Of a stretch of 64,000 nt of DNA, positions 19,393 through 28,023 are shown in pieces. The notes under the pieces are model-generated. The model saw only the letters and a program-made list of their open reading frames with translations, searched no databases and had not been told where the DNA came from. A program made the translations under genes and the position numbers. The DNA comes from an uncultured Sterolibacterium sp. Its GTDB lineage: Bacteria; Pseudomonadota; Gammaproteobacteria; Burkholderiales; Rhodocyclaceae. Every line of letters begins with the position of its first letter. Position 1 is the first letter of the stretch. The stretch lies in assembly GCA_903930535.1 (NCBI GenBank), contig CAIYYX010000170.1, positions 1 to 64,000 on the forward strand. The letters are read 5' to 3'.

Positions 19393-20811
19393 TCAGGTTT
19401 TCAGCACGACCAGCACTTCGTCCAGCATCTTCTTGGCATCGCCGAACAGCATGCGGTTGTTTTCCTTGTAGAAGAGCGGATTATCGACACCGGCATAGCC
19501 TGAGGCCATGCTGCGCTTCATGACGATGGAGGTCTTGGCCTTCCAGACTTCGAGCACCGGCATGCCGGCGATGGGGCTCGCCGGATCGTCCTGGGCACCA
19601 GGATTGACGATGTCGTTGGCACCGATGACGATGGCGACATCGGTCGTGGGGAAGTCATCGTTCAACTCATCCATTTCCATCACGATGTCGTAGGGTACCT
19701 TGGCTTCTGCCAGCAGCACATTCATGTGGCCGGGCATGCGTCCGGCCACCGGGTGGATGCCGAAGCGGACCTTGACGCCCTTCTCGCGCAGGTGCTTGGT
19801 GATCTCATAGACCGTGTGCTGAGCCTGCGCCACCGCCATGCCGTAGCCGGGGACGATGATCACGCTCTTGGCTTCGCGCAACAGTTCGGCGGTCTCGGTA
19901 GCATTCACAGCGACCACTTCGCCCACCGGCTCACCCGCCCCGCCGGCCGGTTTCGGCGCGGCGCTGGCAGTGCCGAAACCGCCGGCGATGACGCTGATGA
20001 AACTGCGGTTCATGGCGTTGCACATGATGTAGGACAGGATCGCGCCGCTAGAGCCGACCAGGGCACCGGTGACGATCAGGAGGTCATTGGAGAGCATGAA
20101 GCCGGTTGCCGCCGCCGCCCAACCCGAGTAGCTGTTCAGCATCGACACCACCACCGGCATGTCGGCGCCGCCGATGGCCATGACCATGTGGATGCCGAAG
20201 AGCAGCGCAATCACCGTCATCACGATCAGCGGCATCATGCCGTCGGCGATGGTGTGGGCGTTCATGAACTCACGACCGAACCAGATCACCACCAACAGGC
20301 CGGCGAGATTCATCCAGTGCCGCCCCGGCAGCAGAAGGGGGTTGCCGCCGATGCGCCCCGACAGCTTGCCGAAGGCGATGATGGAGCCGGAGAAGGTGAT
20401 GGCGCCGATCAGGATGCCGACGTAAATCTCCATTTCATGAATGGATTTCGCCGCCCCGACAAAGCCTTTGGCAGCCTCCGGGTCGATGAAGGTGGCGAAG
20501 CCGACCAGCATCGCGGCAAGACCTACCATGCTGTGCATCAAGGCGACCAGTTCGGGCATCTGCGTCATCTGCACGGTGCGTGCCGCGTACATGCCGATAG
20601 AGCCGCCGATCACCATGGCGACAATGATCCAGGGAATGCCGGAGGCGCTCACTTGCGGGCCGAACACCGTCGCCAGCACCGCGATGGCCATGCCTATCAT
20701 GCCGTAGAGGTTGCCGCGCAGTGCGGTTTCCTGATTGGACAGGCCGCCCAGACTGAGGATGAAAAGAATCGTTGCTCCGATGTAGGAGACTGTGGCTAGA
20801 CTTGCAGACAT
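19393..20811 (-). CDS. pntB: Proton-translocating NAD(P) transhydrogenase, beta subunit
   Basis: The 472 aa inner-membrane subunit couples hydride transfer from NADH to NADP+ to proton entry. The N-terminal half has about nine membrane segments ([21 protein letters not shown] onward, [11 protein letters not shown] loop). The C-terminal domain III binds NADP(H) with [50 protein letters not shown] and [13 protein letters not shown]. Length is standard. It lies 10 bases after pntA. A UUCG-loop terminator sits 80 bases beyond its stop. An FNR-type box ahead of pntA suggests oxygen-responsive control of the pair. Confidence 0.96.
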   Translation of the reverse strand: MSASLATVSYIGATILFILSLGGLSNQETALRGNLYGMIGMAIAVLATVFGPQVSASGIPWIIVAMVIGGSIGMYAARTVQMTQMPELVALMHSMVGLAAMLVGFATFIDPEAAKGFVGAAKSIHEMEIYVGILIGAITFSGSIIAFGKLSGRIGGNPLLLPGRHWMNLAGLLVVIWFGREFMNAHTIADGMMPLIVMTVIALLFGIHMVMAIGGADMPVVVSMLNSYSGWAAAATGFMLSNDLLIVTGALVGSSGAILSYIMCNAMNRSFISVIAGGFGTASAAPKPAGGAGEPVGEVVAVNATETAELLREAKSVIIVPGYGMAVAQAQHTVYEITKHLREKGVKVRFGIHPVAGRMPGHMNVLLAEAKVPYDIVMEMDELNDDFPTTDVAIVIGANDIVNPGAQDDPASPIAGMPVLEVWKAKTSIVMKRSMASGYAGVDNPLFYKENNRMLFGDAKKMLDEVLVVLKT

Positions 20812-20821
20812 AGTGTGTCTC

Positions 20822-22420
20822 CTATTTGCGGAACATGGCCAGCATGCGCTGGGTCACGGCGAAGCCGCCGAACATATTGATCGAAGTGAGCACGATGCCC
20901 GCAGCCGCCACCCAGCGGATCAAGTCATCGGGACGATCGACGGCCCCGACTATGGGCGAAATCTGCACCAGGGCGCCGATGGCGATGATGCTGCTGATGG
21001 CATTGGTGACGCTCATGAGCGGCGTGTGCAAGGCGGGCTTGACGTTCCACACCACCATATAGCCCACGAAGCAGGCCAGCACGAACACCGTGAAGTGAGA
21101 CAGGAACTCTTTCGGTGCGCTGGCGCCAATGAGCCAGAACAAGGCAGCTGCGACACCGAACATGATGGCCAGCTTGTTGCCTGCCATCGGTTCGGAGGGC
21201 GCGCCGTGACCGTGGGCCTTCTTCGCAACCGGCATGGCAGACGCTGCCGGCTTGGCAGCCGGTGCGGCGACAACCTTGGGCGCAGGAGGCGGCCAGGAGA
21301 TGTTGCCTTCCTTGACGACGGTCAGGCCGCGGATGGCTTCGTCTTCCATGTTGACGTCGATGGTGCCGTCGTTTTTTTCACTTTGCGTCTTGCACAATTC
21401 CTCGGTGAGACGAAACAGGTTGGTGGAGTATAGGGTCGACGACTGCCTGGCCAGACGCGAGACCAGGTCGGTGTAGCCGACGATGGTCACGCCGTGCTTG
21501 ACCACCGCCTGACCGGGCTCGGTCAGTTCGCAGTTGCCACCCTGCTCCGCCGCCATGTCAACGATGACGCTGCCCGCCTTCATCGACTGCACCATTTCCG
21601 CGGTGATCAGTTTGGGCGCCGGGCGGCCGGGAATCAGTGCCGTGGTGATGATGATGTCGACTTCCTTGGCCTGCTTGGCGTACATCTCGCGCTGGGCCTG
21701 CTGGAAGCCCTCACTCATCACCTTGGCGTAGCCGCCGCCGCCGGAACCTTCTTCCTCATAATCGACCTTGACGAATTCACCGCCGAGCGACACGACCTGG
21801 TCGGCCACTTCAGCACGGGTGTCGTTGGCGCGCACGATGGCGCCCAGGCTGGCTGCGGTGCCTATGGCTGCTAAACCAGCCACACCGGCACCGGCGATGA
21901 ACACCTTGGCCGGCGGTACCTTGCCCGCGGCGGTGATCTGGCCGTTGAAAAAGCGGCCGAAAGCGTTGGCGGCCTCGATCACGGCACGGTAGCCGGCAAC
22001 GCCCGCCTGGGAGGTCAGGGCATCCATCTTCTGGGCGCGGGAGAGCGTGCGCGGCAGGGAATCTATGGCCAGCACGGTGACTTTCTTCGCCGCAAAGAGT
22101 TGCAGGAGTTCCGGGTTCTGCGCCGGCCAGATGAAGGAAATCAGGTTCTGACCCTCATGCATCAGGCCGACTTCTTCGACGCTCGGTCCGCGCACCTTGA
22201 AGACGATGTCGGCGGCTGCCCAAAGCTCGGCTGCCGTCGCCTTGATCTGGGCACCGGCAGTGCGATAGGTTTCGTCGCTGAAATTGGCCAGATCGCCGGC
22301 TCCGGACTGCACCGCCACTCGGAAACCGAGCTTGATGAGTTTTTCAACGACTTCGGGAACGGTCGCGACGCGCTTTTCGCCCGCAAAGACCTCTCGTGGT
22401 ACACCTATGGTCAAAGCCAT
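20822..22420 (-). CDS. pntA: Proton-translocating NAD(P) transhydrogenase, alpha subunit (single-chain PntAA-PntAB)
   Basis: The 532 aa protein has an N-terminal alanine-dehydrogenase-like domain I that binds NAD(H) ([44 protein letters not shown]). An Ala/Pro-rich linker at about 385-415 leads into the four-helix membrane domain II ([28 protein letters not shown]). This is the fused arrangement of enterobacterial PntA, not the split PntAA/PntAB of some alphaproteobacteria. With PntB it supplies NADPH, needed by the flavin hydroxylase pathway and by biosynthesis. It is the first gene of the leftward pair, preceded by an FNR-type site. Confidence 0.95.
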   Translation of the reverse strand: MALTIGVPREVFAGEKRVATVPEVVEKLIKLGFRVAVQSGAGDLANFSDETYRTAGAQIKATAAELWAAADIVFKVRGPSVEEVGLMHEGQNLISFIWPAQNPELLQLFAAKKVTVLAIDSLPRTLSRAQKMDALTSQAGVAGYRAVIEAANAFGRFFNGQITAAGKVPPAKVFIAGAGVAGLAAIGTAASLGAIVRANDTRAEVADQVVSLGGEFVKVDYEEEGSGGGGYAKVMSEGFQQAQREMYAKQAKEVDIIITTALIPGRPAPKLITAEMVQSMKAGSVIVDMAAEQGGNCELTEPGQAVVKHGVTIVGYTDLVSRLARQSSTLYSTNLFRLTEELCKTQSEKNDGTIDVNMEDEAIRGLTVVKEGNISWPPPAPKVVAAPAAKPAASAMPVAKKAHGHGAPSEPMAGNKLAIMFGVAAALFWLIGASAPKEFLSHFTVFVLACFVGYMVVWNVKPALHTPLMSVTNAISSIIAIGALVQISPIVGAVDRPDDLIRWVAAAGIVLTSINMFGGFAVTQRMLAMFRK

Positions 22421-22483
22421 TCTTATTCACTCCATTCTTGTTGAACGAGCCGCCAGCCTGGCGACGCATCTGCGTCGTGCCCA

Positions 22484-22524
22484 ATAATACTAACAAGCGC
22501 CCTGCCCCGCTTGATTTGGATCAA
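22484..22524 (-). promoter_or_regulatory. FNR/ANR-type box and -10 of the pntAB promoter
   Basis: TTGAT-TTGG-ATCAA (22511-22524) is a perfect match to the FNR/ANR consensus TTGAT-N4-ATCAA. On the minus strand a -10 like TATTAT lies at 22484-22489. The centre-to-centre distance is 31 bases, which puts the box close to -41.5 from the expected start, the class II activator position. The pntA ATG is at 22420. The site is seen directly; regulation by an FNR homologue is inferred. Confidence 0.62.
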
Positions 22525-22533
22525 TTCGCGATC

Positions 22534-23301
22534 TCAGCCCCGGGGTCTTGATGCCTTCTCCTGCTCGGCCAGGCGCAGGATCACGACCGAGATGTTGTCG
22601 CCTCGTCCCTTTGCCCGCGCTCGCGCCTCATTGATCAGGATCTCGGCCGCGGCGCGTGGCGGATGCTGCGCCAGAGTGCTGCCCAGTTCGGCATCGGGGA
22701 AATAGGCCCAGAGGCCGTCCGAGCAAAGCAGAAAGCAATCGCCGGCGAGAAGATCTGCCGCCTCCCCGAAGGAAATTTGCGGCGGTTCCAATTCGCCGAG
22801 GGAGGAGACCAGGAGATTCTTGTTGGGGTGTATTTCGGCCTGGGAATCGGTAATGAGGCCTTGCCGCACAAGTTCCGAAACATAGGAGTGGTCTCTGCTG
22901 CGGCTCACCAGCTGGCCGTTGCGGTAATGATAAATGCGCGAGTCGCCGCAGTGCGCCCAGTCGGCGCGATTGGCGTGCAGCATGAAGAGGCAGGCGGTGC
23001 TGTGCGGATCCTGTTCGCTGGTGTAGCGCGCCAGGCGGATGGCGTTATGGGCGTCGTTGATGCCTTCCGCCAGCATCTCCCGCACCGGCTGCGCCGGTCC
23101 GTAAGTTGCGAAATTGCTGCGCGCGGTATGGATCACCTGCTCGGCTGCCATCGCACCGCCGGTGTGGCCGCCCATGCCGTCGGCGAGAACCGCCAGCAGC
23201 ATGCCGCTGCGTTTGGGATGGGGAAAAATCGCGACGCGGTCCTGCTGCTCTTCTCTATCACCCTGATGCTGGGCGGTGCAGGATTCTATGGTGAGCGGCA
23301 T
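22534..23301 (-). CDS. PP2C-family serine/threonine protein phosphatase
   Basis: The 255 aa metal-dependent phosphatase shows the full motif set: EEQQDR (Asp21), ADGMGGHTGG (Asp41-Gly42 metal ligands), AHCGDSRIYHYRNG, SRDHSY, LCSDGLW and GRGDNISVVIL. This resembles Stp1/PrpC soluble phosphatases, which oppose Ser/Thr kinases. No partner kinase or FHA gene is adjacent. The gene ends just before the pntA regulatory region and is separated from the aldehyde dehydrogenase by 39 bases, so the two are not clearly in one operon. Confidence 0.9.
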   Translation of the reverse strand: MPLTIESCTAQHQGDREEQQDRVAIFPHPKRSGMLLAVLADGMGGHTGGAMAAEQVIHTARSNFATYGPAQPVREMLAEGINDAHNAIRLARYTSEQDPHSTACLFMLHANRADWAHCGDSRIYHYRNGQLVSRSRDHSYVSELVRQGLITDSQAEIHPNKNLLVSSLGELEPPQISFGEAADLLAGDCFLLCSDGLWAYFPDAELGSTLAQHPPRAAAEILINEARARAKGRGDNISVVILRLAEQEKASRPRG

Positions 23302-23340
23302 GGCGCCATTATATAGTCGGAGCAGGGCATGCGGCGCGGC

Positions 23341-24762
23341 TCAGGCCAGGCGGCGAAGCACCGCCATGACCCGGGCAAAGGTCTTGCCGTAGGGCGGATA
23401 GAGCAGGCTGGTGGCGGCAAAACGGCGCTGCAAAAATACCGGCTTCTCCTTGCTGCAACTCAAGAAGCCCCTTTCTCCATGATATTCGCCGTAGCCGCTG
23501 GCGCCAACGCCGCCGAAGGGCAGTTCCTCCTGGGCGACATGCAGGAGGGTGTCGTTGATGCTGACGCCGCCGGCGATAGTCTTGCCGAGCACCTCGTCGC
23601 GGTTGCCGCTGTCCTGCCCGAACCAGTAGAGCGCCAGCGGGCGCGGCCGGCGATTGAGAAAGGCTATTGCTGCGGCAAGGCTGCTCACGCGCATGACCGG
23701 CAGGATGGGGCCGAAGATTTCCTCCTGCATCACCGCCATCTCCTCTGTCGCACCCAGCACCAGATGCGGCGGCAGCTTGCGCGACTGCCTGGTGAAAACT
23801 TCTTTGCCGGGATTGATTTCCATCACCCGCGCGCCCTTCGCCCGCGCATCTTCGAGCAGGCCTTCAAGCCTATCGAAGTGCCTTGCGCTGATGATGCTGG
23901 TGTAGTCGGAATTGTCCGCAAGCCGCGGGTAGAGCCGCGCCGCAGCCGTAACGAGCAGGGCGGCCAGTTCCTCCTCGCGGTCGGCCGAGGCCGCAGGCAG
24001 CAGCAGGTAATCGGGCGCGATGCAGGTCTGGCCGGCGTTGAGCAACTTGCCGGCCATGAGCCGCGGCGCAGCCAGCAAATAATCGCAGCTCGCGTCGATA
24101 ATGGCCGGCGACTTGCCGCCAAGTTCCAGGGTCAGCGGCGTGAGATTCTGCGCCGCCGCCTGCGCCACCTGACGCCCGACAGTGGTTGAGCCGGTGAAGA
24201 ACAGATGATCGAAGGGCAGCCGGGCGAATTCCCCGGCAACCGCGACATCACCCTCGACCACGGCGAGTTCCTCGGGCGGGAAGAAATCGCCGATGATTTG
24301 CTTTAGCAGCGCAGAAAAATTCGGCACGGTCTCGGAGGGTTTGATGAGCACCCGGTTGCCCGCCGCGATCGCACCAATGGCCGGCGCGATCGCCAGCTGG
24401 AAGGGATAGTTCCAGGGGCTGATGATGCCCACCACGCCCAGCGGCTGGCGCATGATGCGCGAATAGCCCGGGAAAAAGTGGAGCTTTGTTCCGACCCGTC
24501 TTGTCTTCATCCATGCTTTGAGGTGGCTGCGCGCATGGTTGATACCCGAGAGCACGACGAAGACCTCGGCCAGGGCTGTCTCGTGCAGGGAGCGGTGGGA
24601 GAAGTCCGCGGATATCGCCGCGGCGATATCGTCACCGTGCATCTCGGTCATCATTGCCAGCCGCGCCAGGCGCCCGTCCCTGGCCGCCCAGCCGGGATTC
24701 ACGTCACCCGCGAAGGAACGCTGTTGCGCCTCGAATATTTCCTGCAAGCTATACTCTGCCAT
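23341..24762 (-). CDS. Aldehyde dehydrogenase, coniferyl-aldehyde-dehydrogenase-like
   Basis: The NAD(P)-dependent enzyme oxidises an aldehyde to the acid; it is 473 aa from ATG 24762, where a good AGAGGA ribosome site precedes MAEYSLQEIF. The cofactor fold carries ISPWNYPF and KPSETVPN, then FTGSTTVGR, the catalytic Glu in LELGGKSP and the catalytic Cys in NAGQTCIAPDY. The ending YGEYHGERGFLSCSKEKPV and the overall length fit the coniferyl aldehyde dehydrogenase/long-chain group. The frame runs further upstream, across the divergent MaoC gene; that part is not coding here. Start codons of the two divergent genes are 22 bases apart. Confidence 0.88.
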   Translation of the reverse strand: MAEYSLQEIFEAQQRSFAGDVNPGWAARDGRLARLAMMTEMHGDDIAAAISADFSHRSLHETALAEVFVVLSGINHARSHLKAWMKTRRVGTKLHFFPGYSRIMRQPLGVVGIISPWNYPFQLAIAPAIGAIAAGNRVLIKPSETVPNFSALLKQIIGDFFPPEELAVVEGDVAVAGEFARLPFDHLFFTGSTTVGRQVAQAAAQNLTPLTLELGGKSPAIIDASCDYLLAAPRLMAGKLLNAGQTCIAPDYLLLPAASADREEELAALLVTAAARLYPRLADNSDYTSIISARHFDRLEGLLEDARAKGARVMEINPGKEVFTRQSRKLPPHLVLGATEEMAVMQEEIFGPILPVMRVSSLAAAIAFLNRRPRPLALYWFGQDSGNRDEVLGKTIAGGVSINDTLLHVAQEELPFGGVGASGYGEYHGERGFLSCSKEKPVFLQRRFAATSLLYPPYGKTFARVMAVLRRLA

Positions 24763-24784
24763 TCCTCTTTCCCCTGGAGTGCCC

Positions 24785-25222
24785 ATGTTTTCCGGCCGCG
24801 GCTTCAACGAAGTGAATATCGGCGACCGCTTCGACCACAGCATGACGCTGACCGAAACCCATATCGTACTCGGCGCGGGCCTGTTCGGCGACTTCAACCC
24901 GCTCCATGTCAATCAGCCCTTCGCGGAAGAGTCGCGCTATGCCGGCCGCATCGCCCACGGCTACCTCACCAGCAACGTGATGGCGGCGCAACTCGGGATG
25001 ATTTTCCACGGCACGGCAATCGCCTACCTCGAGCATTCCTGCCGCTTCACTTCGCCGGTACGCGCAGGCGATACCCTGACCACCTGCTGGATCGTCAGCC
25101 GCAAGGATACCAAGACCAGGCATGAAGGCGGCATAGTCAGTCTCAGTGGCAGCTGCACCAATCAGGAAGGCATCCAGGTCGCCGACGCCGATGCCAAGAT
25201 GCTGGTGCGCAATAACGAGTAG
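24785..25222 (+). CDS. MaoC-family (R)-specific enoyl-CoA hydratase
   Basis: The 145 aa hotdog-fold hydratase has catalytic pair Asp36 and His41 in FGDFNPLHVN (D-x4-H) and the helix RIAHGYLTSNVMAAQ, as in MaoC/PhaJ proteins that hydrate trans-2-enoyl-CoA. It may feed PHA synthesis or fatty and aromatic acid oxidation. The ATG at 24785 begins at the family N-terminus (MFSGRGFNEVNIGDRF); the frame upstream runs into the divergent dehydrogenase gene. The TAG stop (25220-25222) is the first triplet of a dispersed repeat. Confidence 0.9.
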   Translation: MFSGRGFNEVNIGDRFDHSMTLTETHIVLGAGLFGDFNPLHVNQPFAEESRYAGRIAHGYLTSNVMAAQLGMIFHGTAIAYLEHSCRFTSPVRAGDTLTTCWIVSRKDTKTRHEGGIVSLSGSCTNQEGIQVADADAKMLVRNNE

Positions 25223-25294
25223 ATCGGGCTTCAACCGGAGAACTTCGGGTGGCGGGCTACACCCGCCCGTGTGGCCGCATCGAAAGCACGGCCT
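25220..25294. repeat. Dispersed TAGGTCGGGCT repeat, long copy overlapping the MaoC stop codon
   Basis: The element begins TAGATCGGGCTTCA, where the TAG is the MaoC stop. Its right part (25250-25294), with GGCGGGCTACACCCG, then GCATCGAAAGCACGGCCT, closely resembles 60696-60740. The rest of the gap to 25527 holds no gene I can support. Confidence 0.72.
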
Positions 25295-25527
25295 TGCCTT
25301 TCCCCTTGACGATTTCGACTAGCCGCTGTGCCGTTTCGGCAGCCCAGCGAAGCTCGGCGAGTTTGGTCCATTCTGCGAAGGAAAGTTTTAACCACTCGCA
25401 AGCCAGTTCGTGAGCATGCCGGCCAGGGCAGGCAACGCGCGATCTGCTATGCTGAGCAAGTTGCAAAATGGCTGGGCCGAGTGGAATTGCGACCCTGTTT
25501 CGAATCTGGAAGGAAGGCTTGTTTCCG

Positions 25528-26361
25528 ATGATCCCAAAATTTGTTGGCGTGACGGGACTGCCCAGGGCGGGTTCCACCTTGCTCTGCCAATTGCTCGCCC
25601 AGCACCCCGAGATTCATTGCGACGGGCACAGTTCGCCCCTGTGCAATACCCTGCTGGGCATACGCCGCATGATCAGCGACGACAGCTTCTTCCTCTCCCA
25701 GCTCGACAACTCATTCGAGAGCTGCTACGGCCATCTGGCTTCCGCGATGCAGGGATTTCTCCGCGGCTGGCATCACGATTGCAAGAAGCAGCTGGTGGTC
25801 GACAAGAACCGCGCCTGGCTGCACGCCATCGAGCTTCTCCTGCATATCGAGCCGGACGCCAAATTGATTGTCTGCCTCCGGGAACTCGGGCAGATCTACG
25901 GTTCCATAGAGGCGCAGCATCAGCGCACCATCCTGGTCGACTTCATCGATCACCTCGCCGATTTCGACCGCTTCGGGCGGGCCGACATGCTGTTCGCCAA
26001 GGACAAGGCCGTCGGCGCGCCTCTGATCTCCTTGCATGCCGTGCCTGACCTGCCGAAGAAGGTGCAGGAGCACCTGTATTTCGTGCGCTTCGAGGACCTG
26101 ATGGAGCAACCGGCGGCCTGCATGTCGCACATCCACGCCTGGCTCGGCCTCTCCAAGTTCAAGATCGATCCCAACAAGTTGGCCATCGGAATCCAGGAGA
26201 GCGACAGTCATTACCACATGAAGTACAGTCACAAACAGTCGGACCGGATCGTCAAACCAAAAAGGCATGACATCTCGCCGCGGATACAGTCCCAGATCGA
26301 GTCGGCCTGTTCCTGGTATTACCAGCTCTACTATCCGCAGCCGGCAGCGAAAATGCCGTGA
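25528..26361 (+). CDS. PAPS-dependent sulfotransferase family protein
   Basis: The 277 aa protein has at its N-terminus GLPRAGSTLL (10-19), the 5'-phosphosulfate-binding loop of sulfotransferases. The 3'-phosphate-binding region appears as LVVDKNRAW followed by HIEPDAKLIVCLRELGQIYGS. The later FVRFEDLMEQPAACMSHIHAWLGL is typical of the Sulfotransfer_3 group. It would move sulfate from PAPS to a hydroxyl or amine of an unknown acceptor in the cytoplasm. The stop overlaps the GTG start of an APS kinase gene, which makes PAPS. ATG 25528 follows GGAAGGAAGG at longer than usual spacing; an upstream in-frame ATG at 25468 is less likely. Confidence 0.87.
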   Translation: MIPKFVGVTGLPRAGSTLLCQLLAQHPEIHCDGHSSPLCNTLLGIRRMISDDSFFLSQLDNSFESCYGHLASAMQGFLRGWHHDCKKQLVVDKNRAWLHAIELLLHIEPDAKLIVCLRELGQIYGSIEAQHQRTILVDFIDHLADFDRFGRADMLFAKDKAVGAPLISLHAVPDLPKKVQEHLYFVRFEDLMEQPAACMSHIHAWLGLSKFKIDPNKLAIGIQESDSHYHMKYSHKQSDRIVKPKRHDISPRIQSQIESACSWYYQLYYPQPAAKMP

Positions 26362-26972
26362 AGCCGGCCACCGGGAACCTGGTCTGGCATGGGCATGCCG
26401 TGACGCGCGAGCAACGCGAGAAAAAAAACGGGCGCAGGGGTGCGGTGGTCTGGCTGACCGGCCTGCCGGGGTCTGGCAAATCCACCATCGCTCACGCCGT
26501 CGAGGCGAAGCTCTATCACCTGGGGTTTCAGACCGTCGTGCTCGATGGCGACAATATCCGCCACGGCTTGTGCGCCGACCTGGGGTTTTCTGTTTCTGCC
26601 AGGAACGAAAACATCCGCAGGACGGGCGAAGTCGCCAAGCTTTTTCTCGAACAGGGGACGGTCGTTCTCGTGGCGCTGATTTCACCGATACGCAGTGCGC
26701 GCGAGGCTATCCTGAGGGCCATCGGCGGCGACTTCTTCGAGATCTACTGCAAGGCCCCGCTGTCGGTTTGCCGGCAGCGTGACCCGAAGGGGATGTACGC
26801 CAAGGCCGAGCGCGGCGCGATTCCCGAATTCACAGGCGTCTCAGCCGCCTATGAAGAACCGCTCGCTCCCGCCCTGATCATCAATACGGCAGAGGAGAGC
26901 GTGGCAGACTCCGTGAGCCGCTTGTCAAATTTCCTGCTCGAAAAGCTCGTCATCACATCGCCGGGCAAGTAA
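26358..26972 (+). CDS. cysC: Adenylylsulfate (APS) kinase
   Basis: The enzyme phosphorylates APS to PAPS; it is 204 aa, the normal CysC length. Walker A is GLPGSGKST (35-43), the APS-binding segment is VVLDGDNIRHGLCADLGFS, RNENIRRTGEVAKLF follows, and GMYAKAERG lies in the lid region. The start is GTG at 26358, overlapping the sulfotransferase TGA as GTGA. No ATP sulfurylase (cysD/cysN or sat) is next to it, so APS must come from elsewhere in the genome. The pairing with a sulfotransferase indicates dedicated PAPS supply for sulfation, not sulfate reduction. Confidence 0.93.
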   Translation: MKPATGNLVWHGHAVTREQREKKNGRRGAVVWLTGLPGSGKSTIAHAVEAKLYHLGFQTVVLDGDNIRHGLCADLGFSVSARNENIRRTGEVAKLFLEQGTVVLVALISPIRSAREAILRAIGGDFFEIYCKAPLSVCRQRDPKGMYAKAERGAIPEFTGVSAAYEEPLAPALIINTAEESVADSVSRLSNFLLEKLVITSPGK

Positions 26973-26993
26973 AACAAGACCTTCATGTATTAC

Positions 26994-27017
26994 TAGGTCG
27001 GGCTTCAGCCCGACCTA
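26994..27017. repeat. Dispersed TAGGTCGGGCT repeat, short perfect palindrome
   Basis: Arms TAGGTCGGGCT and AGCCCGACCTA (11 bp, no mismatch) enclose TC. It lies 22 bases after the APS kinase stop and 4 bases before the left copy of the 31-bp direct repeat. Confidence 0.85.
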
Positions 27018-27020
27018 CAC

Positions 27021-27051
27021 GCCTTAATGACGTCCGGAATAAACCCGCTTG
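27021..27051. repeat. Left copy of a perfect 31-bp direct repeat flanking the toxin-antitoxin cassette
   Basis: It starts GCCTTAATGACG and ends AACCCGCTTG, and is identical base for base to 28024-28054. The antitoxin stop codon (27052-27054) begins at the very next base. On the minus strand this copy encodes the last eight codons plus stop of the gene at 28027-28266, without the rest of that gene. Confidence 0.9.
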
Positions 27052-27372
27052 TCAGGCAAAAACCACTGACACGTGTCCTGCAACCTTAGACCGAGGAGCG
27101 GCCTTAACGACGATCTCGACGTTCCGTCCCAGCCGGGTCAGACAGTCAATCATCTTGATCTCGGAGATCCCCCGAAACTGGCCTCGCAACATGTTGGAGA
27201 GCTTTGGCTGGGGAATGCCTAGCAATTCCGCCGCTTGGATTTGGGTCAGTCTGCGCCGCTTAATGATTTCGCCGATCTTGGTGGCAAGTTGCGCCTTGAC
27301 CAGCATCTCTTCTGCGTCCCCTATCCCCAGGTCAGCATAAACGTTGGCGCTGCCTTGTTCGATCTGTGTCAT
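27052..27372 (-). CDS. XRE-family antitoxin (HigA-like)
   Basis: The 106 aa protein has a helix-turn-helix at about 40-75: RRRLTQIQAAELLGIPQPKLSNMLRG, in the pattern of the COG5606-type antitoxins that pair with Gp49-like toxins. The C-terminal part IDCLTRLGRNVEIVVKAAPR is also typical. ATG 27372 overlaps the toxin stop as ATGA; the frame extends upstream inside the toxin gene, but family N-termini (MTQIEQGSANVYADLG) begin here. The product would bind the toxin and the promoter palindrome at 27744-27759. The stop sits exactly at the edge of the 31-bp repeat. Confidence 0.88.
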   Translation of the reverse strand: MTQIEQGSANVYADLGIGDAEEMLVKAQLATKIGEIIKRRRLTQIQAAELLGIPQPKLSNMLRGQFRGISEIKMIDCLTRLGRNVEIVVKAAPRSKVAGHVSVVFA

Positions 27373-27734
27373 TTCACTACTCCTTCCGCATGCTGCCTTG
27401 CCAACTTCAATCGCGCCTCGACGATATTCATCTCGTGCTTCGGCGTTGAGATGCCTTTGTGGGATTTTTTCTGGAAGCAATGCAGCACATATACGGCATT
27501 CTTGAAACGAACCGTATAGACCGCACGGTAGGCGTTGCCATCGTCCTCTTCGACAACCTCCAGTACCCCGGCAGAGCCGAATCCCTTGAGCGCCTTTGCC
27601 TGATCGTGTTTGAGACCGTGTTGTGCCAAATGGAGTGCGTACCCCATGACATCTATAACGGTGTCAGACATGGTCAACAGATCCTTCTTCGATGACCCAA
27701 CCCATTCCAGCGGTTTGACCACGTGCTTGCTCAT
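27369..27734 (-). CDS. RelE/ParE-superfamily toxin, phage Gp49-like (HigB-like)
   Basis: The product is 121 aa. The layout KPLEWVGSSKKDLLTM, then LEVVEEDDGNAYRAVYTVRFKNAVYVLHCFQKKSHKGISTPKHE, is the Gp49-like subgroup of RelE-type mRNA interferases; the string of basic and aromatic residues near KNAVYVLHCFQKKS forms the usual active surface. The toxin gene precedes the antitoxin gene (higBA order) with a 4-base overlap. mRNA cleavage is family knowledge. The start at 27734 lies 9 bases from a palindrome that is probably the autoregulatory operator. Confidence 0.88.
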   Translation of the reverse strand: MSKHVVKPLEWVGSSKKDLLTMSDTVIDVMGYALHLAQHGLKHDQAKALKGFGSAGVLEVVEEDDGNAYRAVYTVRFKNAVYVLHCFQKKSHKGISTPKHEMNIVEARLKLARQHAEGVVK

Positions 27735-27743
27735 TCTGGAATT

Positions 27744-27759
27744 ATACCCAAATAGGTAT
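27744..27759 (-). promoter_or_regulatory. Palindromic operator candidate of the toxin-antitoxin operon
   Basis: ATACC and GGTAT arms enclose CAAATA in a local AT-rich stretch directly upstream of the toxin ATG. Toxin-antitoxin operons of this class are repressed by their HTH antitoxin at such sites. No independent evidence is available. Confidence 0.5.
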
Positions 27760-27805
27760 CAATGGCAATGTTGGCTGAGAGTAGGCGCGACTATCTATAA
27801 ATGGC

Positions 27806-27916
27806 CTAAGAAACCCGCTTGCCGGTGGTCATGGCACGCGAGAAGCGAGCATTAATCTCTTCGCGCGAGGCGACGCCGATGGTTACGGTGTTTTTCACGG
27901 TGCCTTCTGGCATCAT
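27806..27916 (-). pseudogene. N-terminal remnant of an HTH-type antitoxin/regulator
   Basis: A 36-codon frame (two ATGs at 27914-27916 and 27911-27913, stop TAG 27806-27808) encodes VKNTVTIGVASREEINARF and then ends. TVTIGVASxEExxxRF is the recognisable N-terminus of small winged-helix regulators that often accompany toxin genes; those run to about 110 residues, so this is a fragment. Its last codons contain CAAGCGGGTTT, 11 bases shared with the 31-bp repeat, which might mark the breakpoint or be chance. The recognition is from memory of the family, hence the modest confidence. Confidence 0.5.
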
Positions 27917-28023
27917 CGATCAAGAATCGGTACGACTCGCATGTGGTAACTAATAGCAACAGCAACGAGCGTTGTATGAGTTACAACAGACGGCGAACCG
28001 CAAAGCCAGGTCGCGGCAATCAG

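Noticed and set aside
25257-25577. Minus-strand frame of 106 codons between maoC and the sulfotransferase gene
   Set aside because: It overlaps a long repeat copy and the start of the sulfotransferase gene, shows no family features and has no convincing ribosome site.
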